Shown here: one piece after another, positions 56,341 through 64,000 of the stretch
Numbering within the stretch: position 1 is the stretch's first letter
Layout of the letters: every line of letters begins with the position of its first letter
Origin: Shewanella sp. Isolate11
GTDB lineage: Bacteria; Pseudomonadota; Gammaproteobacteria; Enterobacterales; Shewanellaceae
Length of the DNA: 64,000 bases
NCBI RefSeq assembly: GCF_022398315.1
Contig: NZ_JAKEVF010000005.1
Coordinates: forward strand, 169,821-233,820
Direction: 5' to 3'
The notes under the pieces: generated by a model
Seen by the model: only the letters and a program-made list of their open reading frames with translations
Database searches by the model: none
Told to the model about the DNA's origin: nothing
Position numbers and translations under genes: made by a program

Positions 56341-57741
56341 TTAGTCGTCCTCGCTATGTTGAACGTCAAACCACTCTTTATATTTACGATCTAAGGTTTT
56401 CCGTGACACCCCTAAATCTCTCGCTGCTGCCGATTTATTGCCCTGATGCAGATCAACCACCGCAGTAACATGATGTTTCTCAACTTCTTTTAGAGGCCAA
56501 TCTAAGGGGTAGCCCGACTCGGTCATTGCATCGGCTTTAGGCTGCTGCTTCCAATATTCGGCAGGGGGTTTACCCAACAAGATACAGCGCTCAATCATAT
56601 TTCGCAGTTCACGAATATTGCCCGGCCACTCGTGTTGCTGCAGCTTAAGCATGTCTTCATGGCTCCACACCACTTCCTTCACTCCCAACTCAGAAGCCAA
56701 CTGGCGGGTAAAGTGATGAGTTAACTCTACGACATCTTCGGGGCGCTCCCTTAACGGTGGAATGACAATATCCAACACATTGAGGCGATAGAAGAGGTCG
56801 CGCCTGAAATTACCCGCCTCCACTTCATCGGCAAGCTTACGGTTAGTTGCCGCTAACACACGCACATCGATGTTAGTCTCTTTCTCACTGCCCACAGGAC
56901 GAATCGTGCGCTGCTCTAACACTCGCAGTAGTGCGGTTTGCATCTTCAGCGGCATCTCACCAATTTCATCGAGGAAAATGGTGCCGCCAGAGGCAAAACT
57001 GAATAAACCTTCACGATTACTCTTAGCGCCAGTAAATGACCCCGCCGCATGACCAAACAGTTCACTCTCCAATAATTCAGGAGCAATAGCGCCACAGTTA
57101 ACAGGAACAAATGGCCCCTGACGGCCACTTAATAAATGTAGCTGGCGCGCCACCAACTCTTTACCAGTGCCAGACTCACCTTCGATTAAAATCACCGCAT
57201 TGGTTGGAGCCACGCGCTCGATAACCTGCTTAACTTCTGTCATCGCATCACTGCTGCCAATAATCGTCGAAGAGTGGCCAATGGACATCTCGCGGCGCAG
57301 CATTAAGTTTTCTCGCTTCAGCAGACGTCGTTCGATACAACGATCTACCGCCTTCATCATCTGCTCGAGATGGAATGGCTTCATAATAAAGTCAGAGGCA
57401 CCGGCTCTTAATGCCTTAATCGCCACATCCATATCGGCATAGCCAGTCATAAAGATAATATCGGAGCGCCGCTCTTGATCATTAAGCGCCTCATCCCATT
57501 CGATCCCCGAGCGTCCCGGCAGGCGAATATCGACGATCAACAAGTCGAAGTGACAACGGCTGCGCAATTGTTCCGCGTCTTCGACGCTGCCAGCGGTTTC
57601 GACTAAGGCAAACTTTTTCGACAGGGCTTTCTTCAAAAAACTGCGCATGCCTGGTTCGTCATCGACGATCAATACCGATACGGCAGAAGGAAGCGGCTTC
57701 ATCTCTTTATTCGATTGGCTCATATTGTCTCGTTTGGACAT
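56341..57741 (-). CDS. Sigma-54-dependent response regulator (NtrC family)
   Basis: 466 residues: receiver domain with VDDEPGMR and phospho-Asp in LLIVDIRLPG near residue 72, a central AAA+ domain with Walker A GESGTGKE near 188, Walker B GGTIFLDEIGE near 255, the loop AAGSFTGAKS where the usual GAFTGA has Ser for Ala, and arginine-finger region LFYRLNVLDIV; then a C-terminal Fis-type helix-turn-helix (SAAARDLGVSRKTLDRK). The loop change is known in some family members and need not abolish sigma-54 contact. Candidate target: the -24/-12 promoter at 57907, divergent to this gene. Confidence 0.93.
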   Translation of the reverse strand: MSKRDNMSQSNKEMKPLPSAVSVLIVDDEPGMRSFLKKALSKKFALVETAGSVEDAEQLRSRCHFDLLIVDIRLPGRSGIEWDEALNDQERRSDIIFMTGYADMDVAIKALRAGASDFIMKPFHLEQMMKAVDRCIERRLLKRENLMLRREMSIGHSSTIIGSSDAMTEVKQVIERVAPTNAVILIEGESGTGKELVARQLHLLSGRQGPFVPVNCGAIAPELLESELFGHAAGSFTGAKSNREGLFSFASGGTIFLDEIGEMPLKMQTALLRVLEQRTIRPVGSEKETNIDVRVLAATNRKLADEVEAGNFRRDLFYRLNVLDIVIPPLRERPEDVVELTHHFTRQLASELGVKEVVWSHEDMLKLQQHEWPGNIRELRNMIERCILLGKPPAEYWKQQPKADAMTESGYPLDWPLKEVEKHHVTAVVDLHQGNKSAAARDLGVSRKTLDRKYKEWFDVQHSEDD

Positions 57742-57812
57742 TTTGACTCATATTGGTTTGATTCTAGCATCAAAGCTCAGCAAATTGGTCATGCTGAACC
57801 ATAGGAATCAGA

Positions 57813-57833
57813 GTCTGGGACATTATGTCTGGG
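57813..57833. promoter_or_regulatory. Direct repeat GTCTGGG, possible upstream activator site
   Basis: GTCTGGG occurs at 57813 and 57827, 14 bases apart, about 80-95 bases upstream of the sigma-54 promoter, the usual place for NtrC-type activator binding. The evidence is positional only. Confidence 0.25.
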
Positions 57834-57906
57834 CTAATTTTACCTAGCTTGGGATCTAGTTCACATTTTGATATCAAGCTGTGATGCTTTTAGGTGGAAT
57901 TGTCTA

Positions 57907-57923
57907 TTGGCACTGTTTTTGCT
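57907..57923 (+). promoter_or_regulatory. Sigma-54 (-24/-12) promoter of the tungstate/molybdenum operon
   Basis: TTGGCAC-N5-TTGCT is a close match to the sigma-54 consensus; the GG and GC elements are 12 bases apart. It lies 79 bases before tupA and is oriented toward it. The activator gene is encoded 166 bases away on the other strand. Confidence 0.87.
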
Positions 57924-58001
57924 GTTTTTAAGCTGCAATTAATAATCCAGCCGACGTGAATATGGCAAATCGCGTTATCTTAATCATGCCAAGGAGCAAC
58001 A

Positions 58002-58811
58002 ATGTTAAACCTTAAAACCATTTTTAGCGTAGCGTTAATCGCTGGCGCAATAAGTCTTTCAGCACAAGCGCAGGAAGTGATCAAACTTGCGACGACCACC
58101 AGCACTGAAAACTCGGGCCTACTCAAGCACCTGTTACCTAAGTTTGAAGCCGAAAGTGGCTACAGCGTTCAAGTAATCGCTACCGGTACAGGTAAGGCGC
58201 TAAAACTTGCACGCCAAGGTGACGTTGATGTAGTGATGACTCACGCTCCAGCCGCCGAAGCTAAGTTTGTTGCAGAAGGTTATGGCACGACTCCTCGCGG
58301 TATTATGGAGAACGATTTTGTGATCTTGGGCCCTAAAAATGACCCAGCTAAGATCCGTAGTAGTAAGACAGCAGAAGAAGCCTTTGCTAAAATAGCCAGC
58401 TCAGGCTCAGGGTTTGTTTCTCGTGGTGACAACTCTGGCACCAACATGAAAGAATTGATTATTTGGAAAGCGGCGAAAACAGAACCAAGCTTCAGTGGTT
58501 ACCGTTCCGTAGGTCAAGGTATGGGTAAAACACTGTTAATGGCAAACGAACTGCAAGCCTATACCCTATCTGATCGTGGTACTTTTGTAGCCTATAAAGC
58601 CAAGTTAGATTTAGCAGTAGATTATGATGGCGGCGCAGCATTAGCTAATCCATACCAAATCATGCTAATCAACCCAGAAAAATATCCTGATCTTAACCAC
58701 AAAGGTGCTAAAGCATTGAGTGATTGGTTAATCAGTGATGAAGCACAAAACATGATTAACAGCTACACCGTTCAAGGTGAGCAACTATTTAAGGCAACTT
58801 ATAAAGAATGA
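58002..58811 (+). CDS. tupA: Tungstate ABC transporter substrate-binding protein
   Basis: A 269-residue periplasmic binding protein. The signal peptide ends near SAQA-QE; the mature start has IKLATTTSTENSGLL, with the TTTS motif that marks TupA-type tungstate binders (ModA and WtpA differ). VIATGTGKALKLARQGDVDVVM and FVSRGDNSGTNMKE are further family motifs. Preference for tungstate over molybdate is family knowledge, not proven here. AAGGAG precedes the ATG. The stop overlaps the permease start (ATGA). Confidence 0.92.
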   Translation: MLNLKTIFSVALIAGAISLSAQAQEVIKLATTTSTENSGLLKHLLPKFEAESGYSVQVIATGTGKALKLARQGDVDVVMTHAPAAEAKFVAEGYGTTPRGIMENDFVILGPKNDPAKIRSSKTAEEAFAKIASSGSGFVSRGDNSGTNMKELIIWKAAKTEPSFSGYRSVGQGMGKTLLMANELQAYTLSDRGTFVAYKAKLDLAVDYDGGAALANPYQIMLINPEKYPDLNHKGAKALSDWLISDEAQNMINSYTVQGEQLFKATYKE

Positions 58812-59515
58812 GTGAAGGCTGGTTAGCCCTGATACAGCAGGCATTGCGCCTGCTGTTTTCTTTAGACCCTGATGTATGGTCTATCGTAAGCGTTTCTTTT
58901 TTTGTGTCATTTGCAGCATTGGCTATCACTTTGCTGCCATCGCTGATCCTGGGTTTCATGCTGGCATTTGCCCGCTTTCCCGGCCGTTGGTTTGTCACTA
59001 ACTTAGTACAAACTTTGCAATCTATTCCCACCGTTGTCATCGGCTTATTAGGTTACCTGCTACTTACTCGCATGGGCCCGCTAGGCGATCTTAAATGGTT
59101 ATTTACTCAAAAAGGCATGATACTGGGTCAGATGATGATCTGTGCCCCCGTCTTAGTCGCCATGAGCCAAGCCGCATTTACGAGCGTCGACAAACGCGCC
59201 TGGGAAACCTCGCGTACTCTCGGAGCCTCTTGGTTAAGATCGATTTGGGTTGTCTGCCGTGAACTGAAGGTGCCACTTTTGATGGCGATTGTGGCGGCAT
59301 TTAGTCGAATTGTTACCGAAGTCGGTTGCTCTATGATGATTGGTGGTAACATAGCCGATGTTACCCGTAATATTCCGACCGCTATTGCATTGGAAACCAG
59401 CAAAGGCGATTTTGCCCAAGCGATTGCCTTGGGTCTTGTATTACTCATCCTCTCATTAATACTTAACTTTACCTTGGGTACGTTAAGAGGCAAAGCCGAG
59501 CCGAGGAGCCACTAG
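58808..59515 (+). CDS. tupB: Tungstate ABC transporter permease
   Basis: A 235-residue inner-membrane permease with five or six helices and the ABC coupling loop WETSRTLGASWLRSIW near residue 122. ATG overlaps the tupA stop codon by one to four bases, so it is translationally coupled. It pairs with tupA and tupC in one operon. Confidence 0.92.
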   Translation: MSEGWLALIQQALRLLFSLDPDVWSIVSVSFFVSFAALAITLLPSLILGFMLAFARFPGRWFVTNLVQTLQSIPTVVIGLLGYLLLTRMGPLGDLKWLFTQKGMILGQMMICAPVLVAMSQAAFTSVDKRAWETSRTLGASWLRSIWVVCRELKVPLLMAIVAAFSRIVTEVGCSMMIGGNIADVTRNIPTAIALETSKGDFAQAIALGLVLLILSLILNFTLGTLRGKAEPRSH

Positions 59516-59518
59516 CAT

Positions 59519-60238
59519 ATGGTCAAAGTGACGGCCAACCAGATAGAGATGCGTTTCGGCGATCGCTTGTTGTATCGCTTCGATAAACTGTGCCTATCGC
59601 AGCAGCAAACGATCCATCTTCAAGGCGATAATGGCTCAGGCAAAACCACCTTGATGAAGCTGTTTGCCGGTCTGCAGCAACCTAGCCTAGGCAATATTAA
59701 GGCCGAAGGCTTTGGCGCTGATAACTGGTGGCGACGAAATCCGCTACTAGGTAAAGCCGTTTATTTACACCAACATCCTTATCTATTTGATGGTTCAGTG
59801 GCCTACAACCTAGGTTATGTGCAGCCATTTTGTCAGCTCTCTAATCAAGAGATCCACCAGCGTACACAAATCGCCATTGAGATGGCACAGCTGGGTTCGT
59901 TAATGTCACAGCAAAGTGCCGACCTTTCTGGTGGTGAACGCCAGCGCTTAGCCATTGCCAGAGCCTGGATAATGCAACCTAAGCTACTGATGCTGGACGA
60001 ACCCACTTCCAATATGGATAAATACTCGCAACAACTGGTGCTAAATATGATCAGTAATTTAAAAGATCAAGGAACGGGAATGCTGATCAGTAGCCACCAA
60101 AGCTGCTCGCTCACCAGCCTGTGTGATCAGGTTTGGCTGATTCACGCCCAAGGTATCGATCATTTTGACTCAGCCACAGAGTCTCTCTCCGTCGTGGGTC
60201 AAACTCAACAGGAATTAAATTATGTCTCAGCAAGTTGA
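59519..60238 (+). CDS. tupC: Tungstate ABC transporter ATP-binding protein
   Basis: A 239-residue ATPase: Walker [13 protein letters not shown] near residue 38, signature [15 protein letters not shown] near 139, Walker [13 protein letters not shown] near 158 and the switch His in SSHQ. It begins 3 bases after tupB and overlaps mobA by 17 bases. Confidence 0.93.
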   Translation: MVKVTANQIEMRFGDRLLYRFDKLCLSQQQTIHLQGDNGSGKTTLMKLFAGLQQPSLGNIKAEGFGADNWWRRNPLLGKAVYLHQHPYLFDGSVAYNLGYVQPFCQLSNQEIHQRTQIAIEMAQLGSLMSQQSADLSGGERQRLAIARAWIMQPKLLMLDEPTSNMDKYSQQLVLNMISNLKDQGTGMLISSHQSCSLTSLCDQVWLIHAQGIDHFDSATESLSVVGQTQQELNYVSAS

Positions 60239-60812
60239 TGCGGTGATCCTCGCCGGAGGAATGGCAAGGCGCATGGGTGGTAACGATAAAGGTTTAGTCG
60301 AGCTTAATGGCAAACCTATGATCCAACACGCCATTGACAGGATACAACCTCAAGTTAAGGAGATCCTGATCAACGCAAATCGTAATCAAAACCATTATGC
60401 TGAGCTTGGCTTTAAAGTATTAAGCGATGAAGATTCGGGTTATCTCGGGCCACTGGCTGGCATGATCACCGCAATGGGTCATACCCTAGCTGATTATCTG
60501 TTAGTCGTACCTTGTGACTGCCCCTTGCTACCACTGGACTTGGTCACTCGAATGCTAGAGGCAATCAAGCAAAATAATGCCGAAATGGCAGTCGCAAGTG
60601 ATGGTCAACGCGAACAACCCGTGGTGTTATTGATGAAGCCAGAATTACGTGCATCGATGAAGGCCTTTTTAGATGCTGGCGAGCGAAAAATCGACTTTTG
60701 GTATGCCAAACATCATTGTGTGGTATGTGAATTTTCTGACCAGCCAAATGCCTTCGTCAACGTTAATACCCCAGAACAAAAACAACAGCTATCTGAGGCA
60801 ATTGCCCACTAA
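60222..60812 (+). CDS. mobA: Molybdenum cofactor guanylyltransferase
   Basis: Transfers GMP from GTP to Mo-molybdopterin to form the guanine dinucleotide cofactor. 196 residues with the nucleotidyltransferase motif [19 protein letters not shown] near residue 7, [11 protein letters not shown] near 92 and FVNVNTPEQ near 180. AGGAA precedes the ATG, which lies inside the end of tupC. Confidence 0.95.
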   Translation: MSQQVDAVILAGGMARRMGGNDKGLVELNGKPMIQHAIDRIQPQVKEILINANRNQNHYAELGFKVLSDEDSGYLGPLAGMITAMGHTLADYLLVVPCDCPLLPLDLVTRMLEAIKQNNAEMAVASDGQREQPVVLLMKPELRASMKAFLDAGERKIDFWYAKHHCVVCEFSDQPNAFVNVNTPEQKQQLSEAIAH

Positions 60813-60826
60813 ATTTAGAGGTGTAC

Positions 60827-62632
60827 ATGAGCATACCGTTTAACAATCCACTGTCGATCCCGGTTCTCGGATTTTGTGCCTATAGCGGCACAGGCAAAAC
60901 AACTTTACTCAAAAAGTTGATCCCCGAACTCAATCGCCGTGGCTTACGTTTAGCCGTCATTAAACATGCTCACCACGATTTCGACGTCGATATTCCCGGT
61001 AAAGACAGCTACGAAATGCGCAAAGCGGGTGCCAGACAGATGCTGGTTGCCTCTCATGTTCGCTGGGCGCTTATGACTGAAGACTTGGTCAAAGAGGCCC
61101 CGTCTCTGCCTCATCTGCTACAACAAATTGAGCAAGATAAAGTCGATATCGTGCTAGTCGAAGGCTTCAAAAAGCTGGAGCTTCCCAAAATCGAACTGCA
61201 CCGTGCTTCCCATGGCAAACCTTTTATCCATACTCATGATGCCAATATTCAGGCCATCGCCTGCTGTGATGACACTGTGTTACCAACAGAATTAACCCGT
61301 CTGGACATTAATAATGTCGGCCAAATTGCCGATTTTGTTATCGATTATGCTAAGCAGTGGCAACCCACCACGACTCAATTACCATTGCAAGCGGCGCCAG
61401 AATGCGGTTGCGAACTCGATAGCAATAAGACCTTATCGGTCAAGCAAGGGATAGATAATATTCTTAGCTATGTAAAGCCAGTGACAGATATTGAGCAACA
61501 TGCTATCGATGACTGCAACAACCGAGTTCTGGCTCAAGATGCCATTTCACCTGTGGATGTGCCGCAGCACACCAATTCGGCTATGGACGGTTATGCGTTC
61601 AAATTTAGCCAGCCGATGCAGACAGAATATAAGATTGTTGCCGATGTCATGGCTGGCCACAGTTATCCAGCGACACTACTCGATGGCGAAGCTGTACGTA
61701 TTATGACTGGCGCACCGGTACCCATTGGTGCCGATACTGTGCAGATGAAAGAACTCGTACAAGAGCTTGAAGATAAAGTCAGCTTTTCAGGTGACATCAG
61801 CTTAGGCCAACATGTTCGCCAAGCTGGTGAAGATATTGCAAAAGATCAGACCGCACTTGCCGCAGGGCATCGTCTGCAAGCGGCCCATCAGGGCATGCTT
61901 GCCTCTTTAGGTTTTGGCCAACTGCCTGTCTACCGTAAACCGAGAGTCGCAGTATTCTCAACCGGCGATGAAGTCTGCCAGCCGGGCGAACCTTTAAAAC
62001 CTAACTGCATTTATGACTCCAACCGTTTCACCATTAAATCTATGGTGAAACAACTAGGCTGTGAAGTTATCGATTTAGGCATTATCCACGACTCAGAAGC
62101 GGCGCTTATCGATGCCTTAACGGGTGCAGCCGAACAAGCGGATGTAGTGATTAGCTCTGGCGGCGTATCTGTTGGCGATGCCGACTTCATCAAGCTGGCC
62201 TTGGCAAAAGTGGGCCAAATTAATTTCTGGCGCATCAATATGCGCCCGGGACGTCCGCTGGCCTTCGGCCAAATTGGCGATAGCCTGTTCTTCGGCTTAC
62301 CCGGCAACCCCGTGGCAGTAATGGTGTCATTTATGCAATTTGTTCAACCTGCGCTGCGTAAGCTAGCGGGTGAAAATGAATGGGCGCCTAACTTAATACC
62401 TGCGGTTGCCGACTGCACATTACGCAGCCGCATCGGACGAACCGAATTTAGCCGTGGCGTTTATCACTTAGGCAGTGACGGCAAATTGCATGTCACCAGC
62501 ACTGGAGCTCAGGGCTCTGGCATGCTCAGCTCTATGGTAAAAGGTAATTGCCTAATCATTATCGGCGAGCAAGATGAGCAACTACAACCGGGCGATACCG
62601 TTTATATCCAGCCCTTTGCCGATCTATTGTAA
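60827..62632 (+). CDS. MobB-MoeA fusion protein
   Basis: 601 residues joining two cofactor proteins that are separate in E. coli. Residues about 8-175: MobB-type GTPase with P-loop [17 protein letters not shown] and KHAHHDFDVDIPGKDS. A short linker holds CGCELDSNKTLSV. Residues about 195-601: MoeA, molybdopterin molybdenumtransferase, with NSAMDGYAF, RIMTGAPVPIGADTV, FSTGDEVCQPG, DSNRF, SGGVSVGDADF and FGLPGNPVAVMVSF. ATG 60827 is preferred over GTG 60821 because AGAGG lies 5 bases before it. It would couple metal insertion with GMP transfer by MobA. Confidence 0.93.
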   Translation: MSIPFNNPLSIPVLGFCAYSGTGKTTLLKKLIPELNRRGLRLAVIKHAHHDFDVDIPGKDSYEMRKAGARQMLVASHVRWALMTEDLVKEAPSLPHLLQQIEQDKVDIVLVEGFKKLELPKIELHRASHGKPFIHTHDANIQAIACCDDTVLPTELTRLDINNVGQIADFVIDYAKQWQPTTTQLPLQAAPECGCELDSNKTLSVKQGIDNILSYVKPVTDIEQHAIDDCNNRVLAQDAISPVDVPQHTNSAMDGYAFKFSQPMQTEYKIVADVMAGHSYPATLLDGEAVRIMTGAPVPIGADTVQMKELVQELEDKVSFSGDISLGQHVRQAGEDIAKDQTALAAGHRLQAAHQGMLASLGFGQLPVYRKPRVAVFSTGDEVCQPGEPLKPNCIYDSNRFTIKSMVKQLGCEVIDLGIIHDSEAALIDALTGAAEQADVVISSGGVSVGDADFIKLALAKVGQINFWRINMRPGRPLAFGQIGDSLFFGLPGNPVAVMVSFMQFVQPALRKLAGENEWAPNLIPAVADCTLRSRIGRTEFSRGVYHLGSDGKLHVTSTGAQGSGMLSSMVKGNCLIIIGEQDEQLQPGDTVYIQPFADLL

Positions 62633-62683
62633 TCATGATGCAGTGAGCTGAGCTTATGGCTCAGCGCTTATAGGTAATTTTAA

Positions 62684-63670
62684 ATGAGTTTGATTGTCGA
62701 TACTTTTGGCCGCACCGTAGAATATTTACGCCTTTCGGTGACTGACAGGTGTGATTTTCGCTGCGTCTACTGCATGAGCGAAGATCCCTGTTTTCTCGAC
62801 AGAGAGCAGGTATTAAGCCTAGAAGAACTGGCCTGGATTGGCCAAGCCTTTACCGAACTCGGCGTCAAAAAAATCAGACTCACTGGCGGCGAGCCACTGG
62901 TTCGCACCGATTGCGACCAGTTGGTCAAACTATTAGGCGAGCTTCCCGGCCTTAAAGAGTTGTCGATGACCACTAATGGTTCCAGACTAACTAAGTTTGC
63001 CGACAAGATGCGTCAGTCGGGGCTAAGTAGATTAAATATCAGCCTAGACACCTTAAAGCCTGAGCTATTTACCCAGCTGACACGTAACGGCAAACTCGAC
63101 CGCGTCATCGCCGGAATTGATGCTGCCAAAGCGGCGGGCTTCGATCGTATCAAGATCAATGCCGTCATTTTACGCGGACAGAACGACGATGAAGTATTGG
63201 ATTTGATCGAATTTTGTCGCGGTCGCGAACTGGACATTGCCTTTATCGAAGAGATGCCACTAGGGGTCATCGATGAGCGTAAAAAAAGTCGCCATTGCAG
63301 CAGCGATGAAGTTAAAACTATTATCAGCCAGCGCTATCCATTAAGCGTGTCAAATAAGCGTACCGGTGGTCCAGCGCGTTATTACACCATGCCCGGCAGC
63401 AATATTCATGTGGGCTTTATCTCGCCACACAGTAATAATTTCTGCCATGAATGTAATCGCGTGCGCGTTACCGTTGAGGGGCGATTACTGCTCTGTCTTG
63501 GCAATGAAAACTCGGTCGATCTTAAAGCGATAGTACGCCAATACCCAGGCGACATAGAACGTCTAAAACAGGCGATCCTCGATGCCATCAAGCTTAAGCC
63601 GAAAGAGCACCATTTTGGTCAGGAAAATGATGTCCAAATCCTACGATTCATGAATGTGACTGGTGGTTAG
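62684..63670 (+). CDS. moaA: GTP 3',8-cyclase
   Basis: The radical SAM enzyme of the first step of molybdopterin synthesis. 328 residues: N-terminal cluster CDFRCVYC near residue 23, GGEPL, and C-terminal cluster CHECNRVRV with the third Cys in LLLCLG; the C-terminus ends in the Gly-Gly that MoaA needs. The moaC/moaB/moaD/moaE genes are not in this window. It lies 51 bases after the MobB-MoeA gene, probably in the same operon. Confidence 0.95.
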   Translation: MSLIVDTFGRTVEYLRLSVTDRCDFRCVYCMSEDPCFLDREQVLSLEELAWIGQAFTELGVKKIRLTGGEPLVRTDCDQLVKLLGELPGLKELSMTTNGSRLTKFADKMRQSGLSRLNISLDTLKPELFTQLTRNGKLDRVIAGIDAAKAAGFDRIKINAVILRGQNDDEVLDLIEFCRGRELDIAFIEEMPLGVIDERKKSRHCSSDEVKTIISQRYPLSVSNKRTGGPARYYTMPGSNIHVGFISPHSNNFCHECNRVRVTVEGRLLLCLGNENSVDLKAIVRQYPGDIERLKQAILDAIKLKPKEHHFGQENDVQILRFMNVTGG

Positions 63671-63744
63671 CAGTCACTTTTGTCGCTAATGGGATTTCGG
63701 TGATAAACTCGACTCAATAACGAGTGAAAAGAGTGATTGCCAAC

Positions 63745-64000
63745 ATGGCTTTATCCCGTAGGAAATGGAACAACATCATTATTTTAGCCTCCGTCAGCAT
63801 GGTGGCTATTCTGACGTTTTTGGATAATCATACTCCCAATATTCCGGAACAAGCTCAGCCACTCTTCGATAAGGCGGCGCCACTTTATCAGCTGCAATAT
63901 AATGATTTATGGCTCAGTCAGGGTGGTTTCTCTTGGCACTGCGAAGCAAGCGTTCTCAACTGCGACGAATGGGGTGAAGCCTGGAGCAATATTTTAGTTT
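63745..64000 (+). CDS. Membrane-anchored hypothetical protein, 5' part
   Basis: An ORF from ATG 63745 running past the window end. It begins MALSRRKWNN, with a transmembrane helix near residues 11-25, then a soluble periplasmic-type part with two Cys (SWHCEASVLNCDEW). An in-frame GTG at 63733 is a second start option. It follows moaA by 74 bases. No family recognised. Confidence 0.55.
   Translation, partial: MALSRRKWNNIIILASVSMVAILTFLDNHTPNIPEQAQPLFDKAAPLYQLQYNDLWLSQGGFSWHCEASVLNCDEWGEAWSNILV

Overview
The window reads as chromosomal DNA of a marine gammaproteobacterium, most likely Shewanella. The reasons are the gene families and their order (hslO-pckA; comF/bioH-tex-greB; rsmJ, rlmJ and prlC close together; gorA; a rimK cluster; menF; yhhQ with a preQ1 riboswitch; tup-mobA-mobB/moeA-moaA) and the style of the small dispersed repeats. 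Genus-level assignment is an inference; no rRNA or tRNA gene was seen.

Layout. 1-13.2 kb is mostly core: the 3' end of hslO, pckA, a dicarboxylate/amino-acid:cation symporter, divergent comF/bioH, a lineage-type hypothetical, tex, a TPP-dependent decarboxylase-like enzyme, greB and a beta-CASP RNA-nuclease-like protein. 13.3-15.1 kb is a small mobile patch: a lone integron gene cassette in reverse orientation with a convincing attC and matching boundary, a small ORF behind an operator-like palindrome, and an internally deleted IS5/IS903-type element. 15.2-24.1 kb is a glycan-utilisation locus (GH43-GH43 lipoprotein, GH5, a giant GH2-GH43 fusion lipoprotein, LacI regulator) with a LacI-type palindrome in its promoter. 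24.2-26.2 kb holds a dehydrogenase, a Crp/Fnr-like regulator and non-coding DNA.

26.2-43.5 kb returns to core genes: rsmJ, rlmJ, lemA-DUF3137-lytic transglycosylase, an AbgT transporter with an unusual leader terminator, prlC, a beta-barrel protein, gorA, rimK with two partner genes, mgtE, a YeiH-type exporter and a small membrane protein. 43.6-50.8 kb carries an HD-GYP protein and a six-gene minus-strand operon: a TonB-dependent receptor with an internal Gly/Ser tandem repeat, a fused two-ATPase ECF module, EcfT, an S-component-like membrane protein, an IDDTD-motif protein and a small Cys protein. This looks like a complete two-membrane uptake system for an unidentified ligand, with a palindromic operator upstream.

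51-64 kb contains menF, the preQ1 riboswitch with yhhQ, a GNAT gene, an unlabelled small RNA that matches the RyhB core and has a Fur-box promoter, and a sensor kinase/sigma-54 activator pair. That pair is divergent from a tungstate/molybdate uptake and molybdenum cofactor gene set (tupABC, mobA, mobB-moeA fusion, moaA). The set starts at a near-perfect -24/-12 promoter, which suggests sigma-54 two-component control of tungsten/molybdenum supply. The window ends inside a membrane-anchored hypothetical gene. Three copies of a small inverted-repeat element (two of about 165-180 bp and one collapsed 48-bp version) are spread across the window.
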